From: Halorussus ruber
Lineage (GTDB): Archaea > Halobacteriota > Halobacteria > Halobacteriales > Haladaptataceae
NCBI RefSeq assembly: GCF_004765785.1
Contig: NZ_ML219769.1
Location: 1 to 64,000, forward strand
Reading direction: 5' to 3'
Length of the DNA: 64,000 nt
Positions within the stretch are counted from its first letter, which is position 1. Every line of letters starts with the position of its first letter. A program made the position numbers and the translations under genes. Shown in pieces: positions 1-8,375 of the stretch. The notes under the pieces are model-generated. The model saw only the letters and a program-made list of their open reading frames with translations. It searched no databases and was not told the DNA's origin.

Positions 1-2
1 GC

Positions 3-2693
3 GTCACCGTCGCGGTTCGAGTCGGTGGGGAGACGCGCCACGTCCTCGACCTCAGCGGCGAAGACGGCGAGCGCGCGTTCGAGAGCGCCTACATCGACGA
101 GACGTTCGAGAATCCGACGGGCGAGACGGTGGAAGTTTGGGTACATCAGCAGAACCTCTCGGGGGCGAGTCTGCCGTATCTCGACGTCGAGACGAAGCGC
201 GACAGCGACGGCGACGGCCTGACGAACGGGCTGGAGAAACTCGGTATCAAGACCGGGACCGGCCGGATTTATACCGACCCCTACGACGCTGATACCGACG
301 GTGACGGGATTTCTGACGGGAAGGAGGTAGCTGGTCACATCGCCCGCTACGTCGATAGCGGGTACTTCGAGTTGGAGAGCGACCCGACCGAAGTCGACTC
401 CGACGCTGATGGACTCGACGACTACGAGGAAACGTACGAACGTCACCCCGTCCAGTACACGAAATCGAAGGAGAAGTCGAAGAAATTCCTCGCCGCGCTC
501 TATAACGACGGCGACCCGGGAAGTCATCTCGCATCGCGGACTGTCAAAACAGATCCCATGCGGAAGGATTCCGACGGCGACGGAATTCCGGACGGGGAAG
601 AACTCGAACTCGGGACTGACCCATCGCGGGCGGACACCGACGGCGATGGGATTTCCGACGGCGACGAATTGGCCTACGATACCGATCCGACGCTCTACGA
701 CTACAAAGGGCCGGAAATCAGCGTGTTCCGGGCGAAATTCGAGAAGAAGGCGTGGAGTGCAAAGACTGTCTACTCTATCGGTTACTCAGCGGATGACCCG
801 AGCGGACTCCAATCGTCAGCACTCGTCAAGAACGGCGAGGTGAAAACTGACGCCTCGTGGGATGGCGACCGGCACGTCAGTCGGTCGGCCCAGTTCGAGA
901 CCGGCGCAAAAGAGACGATTTTCGACGGGCTGACAGGGACCACGGTCGAGGTCCGTGCCCGCGACCGCAACAAAAATAAGCGGACGAAGGTGGCGATGGA
1001 GCGCGCGACCGTCTGGGGGTCGCTGGCGAAGGAACTCGTCGACGAACACGATGGGAACGAAACAGCGGCAGCAAGTAGTGTGGGTCTATTTTCGGGCTTT
1101 ACCGTCGGCGCGGGAAGTACTGCTCGTGCCCTCAACGCGGTGGTCGAGAATCCACTTGGGTTTCTCCGGTCGCTCCAGCAACTCGCCAGACTCGTTAACC
1201 AGTTGGGTCTCGTCAAGAAACTCCTCAAGACGCTTCCCCAGCAACTAATTGAGGGGTTCGAGGAGCAACAACAACAGGCCAATCCGTACGACCCGAACGA
1301 CCCGAGTGAGCGACACGAGTACGAGTCGTTCCGGGCGAGCTACTACCTCGGCTACGTCGCGTTCGAAGTCGTTGCGATCATCGTCGGTGGGCAGGCGAAG
1401 AATGCGGTTAAGAGTACGAATACGTTCTCAAATGTAGTTGACAAACTCGACCGGAATGGTCGGCTGACGCAGGTCCAACGGTACCTCGACGCGGCCAAGG
1501 GCCGGACGACAGGACCCGTCAAACGTGGCAGTTACAAGCTAGGCACTCGCCTCGGGGAAGGAAGTACCTGGCTGGCGAAAGAAAGTGGTCAACGGATCTT
1601 GAGCGGGGCGAAAACGGCCGCTGGACAGACTCGGTTGTACGGGCATCTACGGAAGATTGATGGTAACAAGATTGACGACCTGTCGCCCTCGCAGGAGGCA
1701 CGCCTGCGAACGGTTTTAGCGTACACAGGTGACGACGGAGTTGAGGCAATAAATAAGCTGGATAAAGATTCTGTTGAGGATATATTCGATTTTCGAGCGT
1801 CGTGTTCACGTTCGGGTCTAAGCATTCAGAGCTACACCCAGAGTTGTTTGGATAAGGAGACTAGTAAGCAGGCTGCCCAATCGGTTGTCAAGGCGAGTGA
1901 CGAGGATGAGGTATCTGCAAAGGAAATAGAGGACGCCATTCAACGGATTGACGCGGCAGACGGGGTTGCCCGGGATCGAGCAATCCGTCTGCTCGCCGAT
2001 GCAGATAGCGATGCGGTAAAACTAATCACTCGTCTTGATACTGGGACTCTCAGTAAGCTGGTTAAAAACACGGACCAAATCGATACAGTTCGGGCTGATG
2101 GTGATACTCTGACAATTAACGCAGAGCGAGATGGTATGGACGTGAGCGTAAAGTATCCCAAGGATGGTGAGGAGTACGTGCGAACAAAAGGTGGTGTTGG
2201 CGACAGGGACCTTTCAGAACTCTCTGAGACAGAAAAAGGAGATATTGTTGAGGATGAGATTGCTCCGAAGTTGGCCGACAAACGCGGGTACGACGTTCGT
2301 GACCCCTTCGATACCGGGACTGAGGATACTGGTTTCGACGTGATTGCGAAAGACCCCGATAGTCCCACGTGGGTCATCATCGAAGCAAAATTCAAGAGCA
2401 AAGGCGGTAGTATCTCTAAAAAGACGTGGTTAGATGGTACCGAAACAAAGGGCAAGCAAATGTCTGATGAATGGATTAGAAAGACAATTGATGAGATGAG
2501 GGACAAAGCCACGACAAAAGAGCAGCTAAAAATGGTAAGGGAACTGCAACAAGCCTTCGAGACAGGAAATATCCGAAAAGAACTCGTAACAGCGCAGAAC
2601 GCGAAGCCAGATGGGCAAACGGCTTTAGATAATCTCAACGACCTTCGGATAACGAGGGTGGATGTTATCAAACTCGGAAAAGTCGTAAAATGA
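3..2693 (+). CDS. TSP3-repeat polymorphic toxin with C-terminal nuclease-like domain (5' end outside window)
   Basis: The reading frame is open from the window edge, so the N-terminus is missing. Around bases 200-700 there are at least five Asp-rich calcium-binding repeats of the thrombospondin type 3 kind (DSDGDGLTNG, DTDGDGISDG, DSDADGLDD, DSDGDGIPDG, DTDGDGISDG). A middle region of about 350 residues follows with no recognised domain. The last 150 residues look like a PD-(D/E)XK nuclease: GFDVIAKD, then IIEAKF, then KQMSDEWIRKTI. The layout of a repeat-rich stalk plus a nuclease tip, with a small gene overlapping the stop codon, is that of polymorphic toxins. Base composition drops in G+C from about 1700 onward, so the tip may have been exchanged independently of the stalk. 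Target (DNA or RNA) and export route are not visible here. Confidence 0.75.
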   Translation, partial: VTVAVRVGGETRHVLDLSGEDGERAFESAYIDETFENPTGETVEVWVHQQNLSGASLPYLDVETKRDSDGDGLTNGLEKLGIKTGTGRIYTDPYDADTDGDGISDGKEVAGHIARYVDSGYFELESDPTEVDSDADGLDDYEETYERHPVQYTKSKEKSKKFLAALYNDGDPGSHLASRTVKTDPMRKDSDGDGIPDGEELELGTDPSRADTDGDGISDGDELAYDTDPTLYDYKGPEISVFRAKFEKKAWSAKTVYSIGYSADDPSGLQSSALVKNGEVKTDASWDGDRHVSRSAQFETGAKETIFDGLTGTTVEVRARDRNKNKRTKVAMERATVWGSLAKELVDEHDGNETAAASSVGLFSGFTVGAGSTARALNAVVENPLGFLRSLQQLARLVNQLGLVKKLLKTLPQQLIEGFEEQQQQANPYDPNDPSERHEYESFRASYYLGYVAFEVVAIIVGGQAKNAVKSTNTFSNVVDKLDRNGRLTQVQRYLDAAKGRTTGPVKRGSYKLGTRLGEGSTWLAKESGQRILSGAKTAAGQTRLYGHLRKIDGNKIDDLSPSQEARLRTVLAYTGDDGVEAINKLDKDSVEDIFDFRASCSRSGLSIQSYTQSCLDKETSKQAAQSVVKASDEDEVSAKEIEDAIQRIDAADGVARDRAIRLLADADSDAVKLITRLDTGTLSKLVKNTDQIDTVRADGDTLTINAERDGMDVSVKYPKDGEEYVRTKGGVGDRDLSELSETEKGDIVEDEIAPKLADKRGYDVRDPFDTGTEDTGFDVIAKDPDSPTWVIIEAKFKSKGGSISKKTWLDGTETKGKQMSDEWIRKTIDEMRDKATTKEQLKMVRELQQAFETGNIRKELVTAQNAKPDGQTALDNLNDLRITRVDVIKLGKVVK

Positions 2694-3463
2694 TCTCAAA
2701 AACAGAGGACGAGCTACGGTTGAAACGTGAATTCATCAAGGATATGATTGATGATTCAAAGGAAAATCTAAAACAGGGAGAGGTCCCGCATGATAGGGTT
2801 CACTTAGTCTATAATTCACTAGGTGGTGACTATCGTAGCCTCGGTGTATACTCTTCGCTCTTAGGCGAAGAATCGAAGGCGTGCGAACAGTTCGCCGAAG
2901 CGGTAGACTACTATCTGTCGGGTGTCCGTACGGCACGTGAACGTCAAGACGAGATCACCAAAGGAAATCGTGAAAGTGAACCGAGTTACCTACTTGATGC
3001 TCTGTATACTGCACCTCTCGCATGTGATGAGGAGTTACTGGATGAGGTAGCGAGAACAACGCTCGAAATGGACACCACATACGTTACTGAATTTCCGGAT
3101 ATGGACTTCAAGTACTATGCCGCAAAGGCTCTTGCGTCGGTTATCCTTGACACAGGAGAAGCCAAGGCGAATTTCCAGTCACTCAATAACTCTCTTGACG
3201 GCTTGCGACCAGAAATGAGACAGTTCTTCGGTGCTATCGCTACTTTCGTCGAAGGTATTCTTGCTACTGATGAAGATATGGTAGCAGAAGGAATACAGCA
3301 ATTGCTAGACCACCATTCCTCGACAGTTAAAGGTGAGCCAACGACGACCAAGGAAGCGGTCAGTCTTCCTGCAACGGCTTTGTTGTTGCTTGCGAGGAAA
3401 AAGGAAACCGGCGTAAGTATCGAAAGTGAATATATTCTTCCGATAGCCGAAGGAGATGATTAG
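2690..3463 (+). CDS. probable immunity protein for the upstream toxin
   Basis: A 257-residue, largely alpha-helical, acidic soluble protein whose ATG overlaps the toxin stop codon (ATGA), implying translational coupling. There is no signal peptide or membrane segment, as expected for a cytoplasmic antitoxin that binds the toxin tip. The order of helical segments and the C-terminal ATALLLLARKK stretch remind me of the Imm49 immunity family, which I know from haloarchaeal toxin loci; this is recollection, not a search result. Codon use is A+T-richer than in genes to the right and matches the toxin tip, so tip and immunity gene probably moved together. Confidence 0.6.
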   Translation: MISKTEDELRLKREFIKDMIDDSKENLKQGEVPHDRVHLVYNSLGGDYRSLGVYSSLLGEESKACEQFAEAVDYYLSGVRTARERQDEITKGNRESEPSYLLDALYTAPLACDEELLDEVARTTLEMDTTYVTEFPDMDFKYYAAKALASVILDTGEAKANFQSLNNSLDGLRPEMRQFFGAIATFVEGILATDEDMVAEGIQQLLDHHSSTVKGEPTTTKEAVSLPATALLLLARKKETGVSIESEYILPIAEGDD

Positions 3464-3505
3464 TTCCTTGATCAGAGGAATGTCCGTGAACTCATTTACC
3501 GATCG

Positions 3506-4174
3506 ATGAAAGAAGGCGAGAGATCGTCCCATTGGGAAAATGGAAGTGTTATTTTGAGCCAACTGAGGAGAGTTGCCCAAATTCGGGGATTAGCGGAATG
3601 CGAGTCTCTGTTCTCCCAAATGGAAAAGTCGAAAATGGGTAAAGTGATACAGATGACTGCTGATAGTGTCTCAATTGAACTTCAATACGACTCTGAGTTC
3701 CAGGAATCCGTAACAAAACGCGAACGACCGGATCCGATTGTGAGAACGAGAGTCAAAGTAGGAGACACATATGTGTTTGGTGATGAAAATTACATGAATA
3801 GTGGTTATATGACGACTAATTTAATCGTTCAGTTGGGGGAACTTAGGAAAATACTCGCTGATGAAAAGGTAGTTATTGAGTACGAAAATGGACCAATGTG
3901 GCTTGTATTTGAACCGCATGACGAGGACTCAGTCAAGCTAACTGGATGCGCAACCATTGAGGGTGTACGTAACCCTGACCAACGCCTTTCGGTTGATACA
4001 AGCGCAGTTGTGGCGAAAAAAGAATGGGTTTCTGAACTCATCGAAACAGCGGAGAATTTTTATGAAACAGTCATAGATCTCAATCCTAGTCTTGAAGATA
4101 ACCAAATGATTCAGCGTCTCCAGAAGGAGATTACAGATGCAAAAAGACGGCGTGAAGAGTTAGAATTGGAGTGA
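3506..4174 (+). CDS. hypothetical protein in toxin-immunity locus
   Basis: A 222-residue soluble protein with mixed beta-rich middle and a helical, charged C-terminus (KEITDAKRRREELELE) that may form a short coiled coil. No family recognised. It follows the immunity gene after 42 bases and is in the same reading frame, separated by one TAG and 14 sense codons. The ATG at 3506 is the first in frame; ATGs at 3620, 3635 and 3653 are alternatives and I cannot decide between them. Its A+T-rich codon use matches the preceding two genes, so a second immunity or accessory role is possible, but this is only inferred from position. Confidence 0.5.
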   Translation: MKEGERSSHWENGSVILSQLRRVAQIRGLAECESLFSQMEKSKMGKVIQMTADSVSIELQYDSEFQESVTKRERPDPIVRTRVKVGDTYVFGDENYMNSGYMTTNLIVQLGELRKILADEKVVIEYENGPMWLVFEPHDEDSVKLTGCATIEGVRNPDQRLSVDTSAVVAKKEWVSELIETAENFYETVIDLNPSLEDNQMIQRLQKEITDAKRRREELELE

Positions 4175-4485
4175 AGACTATCTATTCAGAAGACGGTGTC
4201 AATGGTTGTGGCGCGGATGAGCCATTTGGAGAGGCCGCGGGAAAAGGCGGGTTCTTCGTGACCGGCGAGCTGGTCAACGATTCCACCCTCACCCTAAGCG
4301 GTCACATCTCAACGACCGGTAAACCATTTACTGGCTCGGCGCTCTCAACCCCGGAAAGCACAGAAGTGCATCTTACAGTAGCCCCACACGGGGTATTAGA
4401 GCCGGACAAGATGCCTGAGCAGATAGAGACCTTGACTGACCCCGGTCCGAACATCTGGTGGCTCGCGATATTCAGGTACGTCTGA
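4171..4485 (+). CDS. small hypothetical protein, coupled to preceding gene
   Basis: A 104-residue frame starting at a GTG that overlaps the previous stop (GTGA). The protein has alternating beta-type stretches (STLTLSGHIST, STEVHLTVAPHGVLEP) and Gly-rich segments, without signal peptide or membrane helix. No family recognised. The overlap and the continuing frame support a real gene at the end of the toxin-immunity operon, but the GTG start and short length keep the confidence modest. Confidence 0.4.
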   Translation: MKTIYSEDGVNGCGADEPFGEAAGKGGFFVTGELVNDSTLTLSGHISTTGKPFTGSALSTPESTEVHLTVAPHGVLEPDKMPEQIETLTDPGPNIWWLAIFRYV

Positions 4486-4704
4486 ACCGCGAGCAGTAGG
4501 TGACAAATCTGTGCCCTTAAGCGATGATTTTCTTGAACACAGCCTCTATATTCAGCACATCTCTCGGAATACTATACGTAAATAATGGGAAGTCCCATGG
4601 TCAATTCGCACCACAAATTTCGCATGTCCCCTCCTATCAGAGATTAAGGGTTTTAACAGAGCTATTTGAGTCTAAACCCCGTTTGACTCATTTACGTGTT
4701 CGTC

Positions 4705-4974
4705 TCACTCCACCGGTTGAATCTGACGAGCCTCCTCGGCAAGATCACGAATATACGCTCGAAGTGCGTCCATATCGTCACGGGCGTCGTCAAGCGTTTT
4801 CGCTTTGACCTTCGCCTTAATCTGGTCTTCATCCCGCGTCCCAGTCCCTCGCTTGAGTTTCACGGTGAGCGAGACACCGACGTCGCTCCGCTCAACGTAC
4901 TCCGTTGGTGACGATTCGTCATTGGTCGCTTTCGATTCGTTGCTTGCGCGAGACGGCGAGTTGTGTTCTGACAT
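4705..4974 (-). CDS. small haloarchaeal hypothetical protein
   Basis: An 89-residue acidic protein with a disordered Ser/Asn/Glu-rich N-terminus and a C-terminal half with the pattern VGVSLTVKLKRGTGTRDEDQ followed by an amphipathic helix (DDARDDMDALRAYIRDLAEEARQ). I associate this pattern with a small haloarchaeal family of unknown function common in accessory regions (possibly DUF7389). It lies 23 bases downstream of the gene ending at 4998 and is probably co-transcribed with it. Confidence 0.6.
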   Translation of the reverse strand: MSEHNSPSRASNESKATNDESSPTEYVERSDVGVSLTVKLKRGTGTRDEDQIKAKVKAKTLDDARDDMDALRAYIRDLAEEARQIQPVE

Positions 4975-4997
4975 GGTGTAGCTGTATTACTTAGTGT

Positions 4998-5396
4998 TCA
5001 GTTGGACGGTGCGACCACGTCGTCGGACAGTTCACGAAGGGCATTTTCGATGTCGGTGCCGGTGAGTCGCCAGTGCCCTTCAGGATGAGAGCAGTCTAAC
5101 TGGCTCACGACCCGGTTTTTGAACCCAGTGTAGTGGGCTAGTGCGACATCCTCGTCGCCGGTATAGTCCAGCAAGAGTGCTAGCGCAAGTTGCGACGGGC
5201 CACTTCCACCGTATCCCCAGCCGAAACCCGAGGGACTGTGGTTCGCCAGTTCGAGACTCGGCTCTGGCGTCACCTCTTGTCCGGGTTGTTTTTCCACAAC
5301 AGCGCGTCCGCACCGCCGGTAGCCGACGTAGACGATATCCTGATTCTGGTTTGGCCGTGTCTGTTCAAGCGACTGCGAGTCGATTGTTCCACTCAT
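4998..5396 (-). CDS. DUF6166-like protein
   Basis: A 132-residue soluble protein. The segment IVYVGYRRCGRAVVEKQ followed by a Gly-rich loop (GFGWGYGGSGPSQLALALLL) and DWxF-like helix pattern resembles the DUF6166 family, which is frequent on haloarchaeal plasmids and islands and has no known function. It heads a two-gene unit with the gene at 4705-4974. A short hairpin lies 35 bases before its start codon (5431-5446) and may be an operator. Confidence 0.55.
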   Translation of the reverse strand: MSGTIDSQSLEQTRPNQNQDIVYVGYRRCGRAVVEKQPGQEVTPEPSLELANHSPSGFGWGYGGSGPSQLALALLLDYTGDEDVALAHYTGFKNRVVSQLDCSHPEGHWRLTGTDIENALRELSDDVVAPSN

Positions 5397-5430
5397 GGTT
5401 CAATTCGAGGGACTACTTCAAGTTCCCCCG

Positions 5431-5446
5431 CACCCCTTAGGGGGTG
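5431..5446. promoter_or_regulatory. short hairpin upstream of the DUF6166-like gene
   Basis: CACCCC, loop TTAG, then GGGGTG: a perfect 6-bp stem located 35-50 bases upstream of the start at 5396, in the position of a promoter or operator. Function is inferred from position only. Confidence 0.35.
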
Positions 5447-5461
5447 AAAAACTTACGCGGT

Positions 5462-5690
5462 CACTCCGTCATGTTTCCTGGCTCGCTCGGGCGCTCAGTA
5501 GTGAACGTCTGCTGGCACAATCCAGAACGTATTACTCTTCGTGATACGGTCGGGATTCTTGACGCGTGCCGGGCAAGCCAGTCGTCATATCTATCGTTAC
5601 TGCAATTGGAGGGTCGTCCCAGCAGGCTTTGCTAGCGACTGGTGTGCCAGACTCGTCGAATGTCACTTCGGCGGTGATGAAACTAGTTGA
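5462..5690 (-). pseudogene. decayed second copy of the gene at 6793-7284
   Basis: Bases 5462-5530 match the 3' end and downstream flank of the intact gene: both read gctcagtagtgaacgtctg then an acaatccaga block. Bases 5570-5590 and 5620-5680 match internal parts of it (the gccgggc..gtccgtcat block, and the gcgactg.cgtgcc..actcgtcgaa block). Large internal stretches are deleted and no reading frame survives. The copy sits just downstream of the gene at 5693-6136, while the intact copy sits just upstream of the regulator at 6142-6666, so the duplication brackets the two-gene unit. Confidence 0.6.
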
Positions 5691-5692
5691 TG

Positions 5693-6136
5693 TCAGCCTT
5701 CATCCGATAGTGTCGGGATTTTCTCCTCAAACAGTCGATCGAGTGCGGTCCAGAGAACCTCTGTTGGAAGTGTCTTCTCGAATTCGGCAGGCTTGTGGTC
5801 ACGTTTGCCCGCAACGGGGTGTTCGTACTGGAAGTGAACTGGCCCGAGGTCCTGATGGTCGTGGTCGCGATGCCAGCCACAATTGAACCCTGTATTCGAA
5901 TCAGCGTAGTGGATGCGATAGTACGGTTCATCCTCAACGAACCGCCACTCAACGTCGAGTGCTGGTGGCTCTGGTCCCGTTGGTGGGACGACACGGCTTG
6001 GGTCGATTTCTGCCTGTAGGAACTGCCTGACGATACTATCCGGTTTGTAGGCAACCGTCGTGGTGGTTGGGTGTCGTTGCAGGACGTCCTTCAGCCCCTC
6101 GTAGACTGAACTGCTTGTCGTTCCTGGTAGCCTCAT
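5693..6136 (-). CDS. haloarchaeal hypothetical protein, partner of the wHTH regulator
   Basis: A 147-residue soluble protein with an aromatic and His-rich centre: YYRIHYADSNTGFNCGWHRDHDHQDLG, of which the conserved core seems to be DPNTGFxxGWHxD (also present in the decayed copy near 18.9 kb), then HFQYEH. I associate it with a haloarchaeal family of unknown function (DUF7718 in my recollection). The start is 5 bases after the regulator's stop, so the two are an operon. The same pair recurs at 18711-19660, which suggests a functional two-gene unit, possibly toxin-antitoxin-like; no activity can be assigned. Confidence 0.6.
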   Translation of the reverse strand: MRLPGTTSSSVYEGLKDVLQRHPTTTTVAYKPDSIVRQFLQAEIDPSRVVPPTGPEPPALDVEWRFVEDEPYYRIHYADSNTGFNCGWHRDHDHQDLGPVHFQYEHPVAGKRDHKPAEFEKTLPTEVLWTALDRLFEEKIPTLSDEG

Positions 6137-6141
6137 CTGTA

Positions 6142-6666
6142 TTAGGCAGGGAGGGCGTCACGCTCGTTTGCCCAGTCGTATTCGTTGAGTGCTGCCCGGA
6201 CGACCGGGATGCGCTCTTTGAGCTGCTCCCACTCGCTGGCAACCTCCCGTCGTTCTTCGATCTCCTCGGAGTTGTCGAGGTCGGCGATACTCGCCCGGAG
6301 TTCACCCGGTGTCTCGACGTCGTAGGTAGCTTTCCAGTCCCTGATTTTGGTGCGCATGGATTCGAGTGAGGTCGTGAGTGCTTCGCGGTCGTGTTCGCGC
6401 TGAAGCGCAGCGACTTCACGGTAGGTCGCCATGAGTTGGTCGACGCAGTAGAGCGTCTGGTCGCCCTGCTCGATCTTCCGGAGCACGTTGTCCTCGACGA
6501 GTTGGTTGAGATATTTCTGGGCTGTTTTCACCGACGCGTCTGTCTCATCGGCGATCCACGAGGCAGTACGCGGTGTCTGGAGCGTCCGCGCAGCCGCGCG
6601 GATTCGTTCACCACGCGTCATCGACGCTTGATTCTGGTTATCGTTTTGGGTGGGGTCGTCGGACAT
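6142..6666 (-). CDS. winged-helix regulator (DUF7342-like)
   Basis: The N-terminal 80 residues form a winged helix-turn-helix: RTASWIADETDASVKTAQKY is the HTH and DNVLRKIEQGDQTLYCVD the wing. The C-terminal half is a long charged helical region (SMRTKIRDWKATYDVETPGEL). I recognise this as the haloarchaeal DUF7342-type family, typically found with the partner gene downstream. I choose the ATG at 6666 over upstream in-frame ATGs because an A+T-rich TATA-like box lies 25 bases before it (6691-6700), giving a leaderless transcript. A second copy is at 19154-19660 and an N-terminal scrap at 10311-10431. Confidence 0.7.
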   Translation of the reverse strand: MSDDPTQNDNQNQASMTRGERIRAAARTLQTPRTASWIADETDASVKTAQKYLNQLVEDNVLRKIEQGDQTLYCVDQLMATYREVAALQREHDREALTTSLESMRTKIRDWKATYDVETPGELRASIADLDNSEEIEERREVASEWEQLKERIPVVRAALNEYDWANERDALPA

Positions 6667-6690
6667 ACTCGTATCTACGCTCTGCTCGAA

Positions 6691-6700
6691 CATATATCTA
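6691..6700 (-). promoter_or_regulatory. TATA-like element for the regulator-partner operon
   Basis: On the minus strand TAGATATATG lies 25 bases upstream of the ATG at 6666, the distance expected for a leaderless haloarchaeal transcript. It fixes the start choice of the regulator. Confidence 0.5.
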
Positions 6701-6792
6701 CTGTACTGGAAATATATTATTCTCGGTCTACTCGTCCAATTCCAGCCTAAAATCTCGTCCACTCCGTCACATTCCTTGGCTACTTCAGGTGC

Positions 6793-7284
6793 TCAGTAGT
6801 GAACGTCTGTTGGGACAATCCAGAGGTTTTCGCTCTCGTCAAGGATGCTGTCGAGCTGGTCTCGGTGCCGAATACCACTGCCGTGTTCGTCATACAGGAA
6901 GATGGTGGGGCCGTCGTACGCGCCGACTTGGTGGAACGCATGCCGGGCGAGTCCGTCATCGCGCATAATCTCCTCGCCGCTCAATTCCTCAAGCGCGTCC
7001 CGGACGCGGTCAAGATTCCGCTCGAACTCGCTCTTCGTCGCCTCCCACCCACGTTCTAGCAGTTCCTGACCATCGTCGGATTCCACAGGAACTGCTACTG
7101 GCAGGTCGCCCCACCGGGCCTTCCCAGCGACTGACGTGCCCGACTCATCGAACGTCACGTAGTAATCGAACACAGCATCTGCGTGTGGGTTAGCCCCGAC
7201 GAGTTGGTCAAATACTGTCTTTCCAGTTGTGAGTGCGTCGTCTCGTGTCGATGCCTCTACCAGCGAGTAAATCACCATATGCAT
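6793..7284 (-). CDS. haloarchaeal hypothetical protein
   Basis: A 163-residue acidic protein, starting MHMVIYSLVEASTRDDAL; the third codon is also ATG, so the start could be 7278. It contains a beta-rich first half (AVFDYYVTFDESG, SVAGKARWGDLP), a helical middle with a possible coiled coil (GWEATKSEFERNLDRVRDALEEL) and a C-terminus FLYDEHGSGIRH. Such proteins occur in haloarchaeal accessory regions beside the DUF7342-type regulators (I recall DUF7995 for this type, unsure). No function known. A deletion-riddled second copy lies at 5462-5690. Confidence 0.6.
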   Translation of the reverse strand: MHMVIYSLVEASTRDDALTTGKTVFDQLVGANPHADAVFDYYVTFDESGTSVAGKARWGDLPVAVPVESDDGQELLERGWEATKSEFERNLDRVRDALEELSGEEIMRDDGLARHAFHQVGAYDGPTIFLYDEHGSGIRHRDQLDSILDESENLWIVPTDVHY

Positions 7285-7613
7285 TGGTTTTCACTTCGAT
7301 CTGCCGACGCACGCGACTACATGCCGCGCTACTGTTTGTTGCGCCAGCATTCATCGTCGGCGCAGAAAAACACGGACTGACATCGTCCAACTGGGAAGGA
7401 GTTGTGAGTTGGACTGTAGTTAACCAACAATGCCGAAATACGCGCTCGTCTGTTGGTTAACAGTAGAGGGTAGCACGATTTCTTCATTCAGAATCACCGA
7501 TGCAACTGACGTCCGATTTAAGGAAGCGACGTATGACACGACTGGTTTGTCTATAGGATTTGCTACAAACGGCGTGCAAGATTTAGAGGATAAGTACAGC
7601 ACAACGTCTGTTC
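7285..7613. other. intergenic stretch with an 11-bp inverted repeat
   Basis: No convincing coding frame in 329 bases between two minus-strand genes. Its one clear structure is GTTAACCAACA at 7419-7429 and its exact reverse complement TGTTGGTTAAC at 7451-7461, separated by 21 bases. It could be a terminator-like hairpin, a recombination site or a mobile-element relic. Confidence 0.55.
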
Positions 7614-8231
7614 TCATCGACTCTCAGGTTCGACTAGTGGGAAGCAGTAGCCGATGGCTATCATTGTTGTCGCCACTGAGGCGACGAGAAGAGGAGAAAG
7701 CCACCCTGGATACACTCCTGATAGTCCCACGACGACCAGCGGGAGGCTCCAGGCCGATCCAAACATCAGTAACGCCCCTCCGAGCAGTCGGGTTCGGTCG
7801 TACCGAAGCAAAGAGAGTCCAAATGTCGCAATGCCACCCGCGAACACGGCCAAGAGCGTGAAAAAGACAGTATCGATCTTGACCGGCAGGACGGTTACGT
7901 CGGGGACGATACTACTGGCGTCAGCCGCGACAGCCCACGCTACTATGACGACGGCCCCAACCGGAAGCGCCGCCACGAGGGCAACCCCGACGATAGCCGA
8001 TGTCGGTGTACGGTCCGAGAGGTACTGATACGACCTAAGCAGCACGAGCGGGAGTAAGACAAAGCCGATTCCGAACGGAATTGACGTGAGAAGCCATGCA
8101 AACGGAATCCCACGTAGACTCTCACTGATGGCACCGCTGGCAGCTTCAATGAGTATCAGGACGCCAGCAATCGCCAAGAGTCTCCCCGTCCAGTGTTCAA
8201 TCTCGTCTACTTGACTGCTAGTGAGGGACAT
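7614..8231 (-). CDS. multi-pass membrane protein
   Basis: A 205-residue protein with about six hydrophobic segments (first LLAIAGVLILIEAASGAI, then WLLTSIPFGIGFVLLPLVLL, VGVALVAALPVGAVVIVAWA, TVFFTLLAVFAGGIATFG, then two more near the C-terminus). The N-terminus is cytosolic-looking (MSLTSSQVDEIEHWTGR). No catalytic motif or family recognised. It is isolated from neighbours by A+T-rich gaps and probably has its own promoter. Confidence 0.6.
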   Translation of the reverse strand: MSLTSSQVDEIEHWTGRLLAIAGVLILIEAASGAISESLRGIPFAWLLTSIPFGIGFVLLPLVLLRSYQYLSDRTPTSAIVGVALVAALPVGAVVIVAWAVAADASSIVPDVTVLPVKIDTVFFTLLAVFAGGIATFGLSLLRYDRTRLLGGALLMFGSAWSLPLVVVGLSGVYPGWLSPLLVASVATTMIAIGYCFPLVEPESR

Positions 8232-8375
8232 ATCCGCACTATATGCCCCTCAAAAATATAATTGGCGAAACACTAACTATTCACCATGTATTGAGCAAAA
8301 CTACTGAGACAGTTACGGACTACAAAGTGAACAAAGAAACCGTACTACTAACTACTGCTAAGATTACCATCTCGC

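Noticed and set aside
3461-3463. TAG read as pyrrolysine or by read-through
   Set aside because: Nothing in the window indicates pyrrolysine machinery, and haloarchaea are not known to use it; kept only as a fusion remark.
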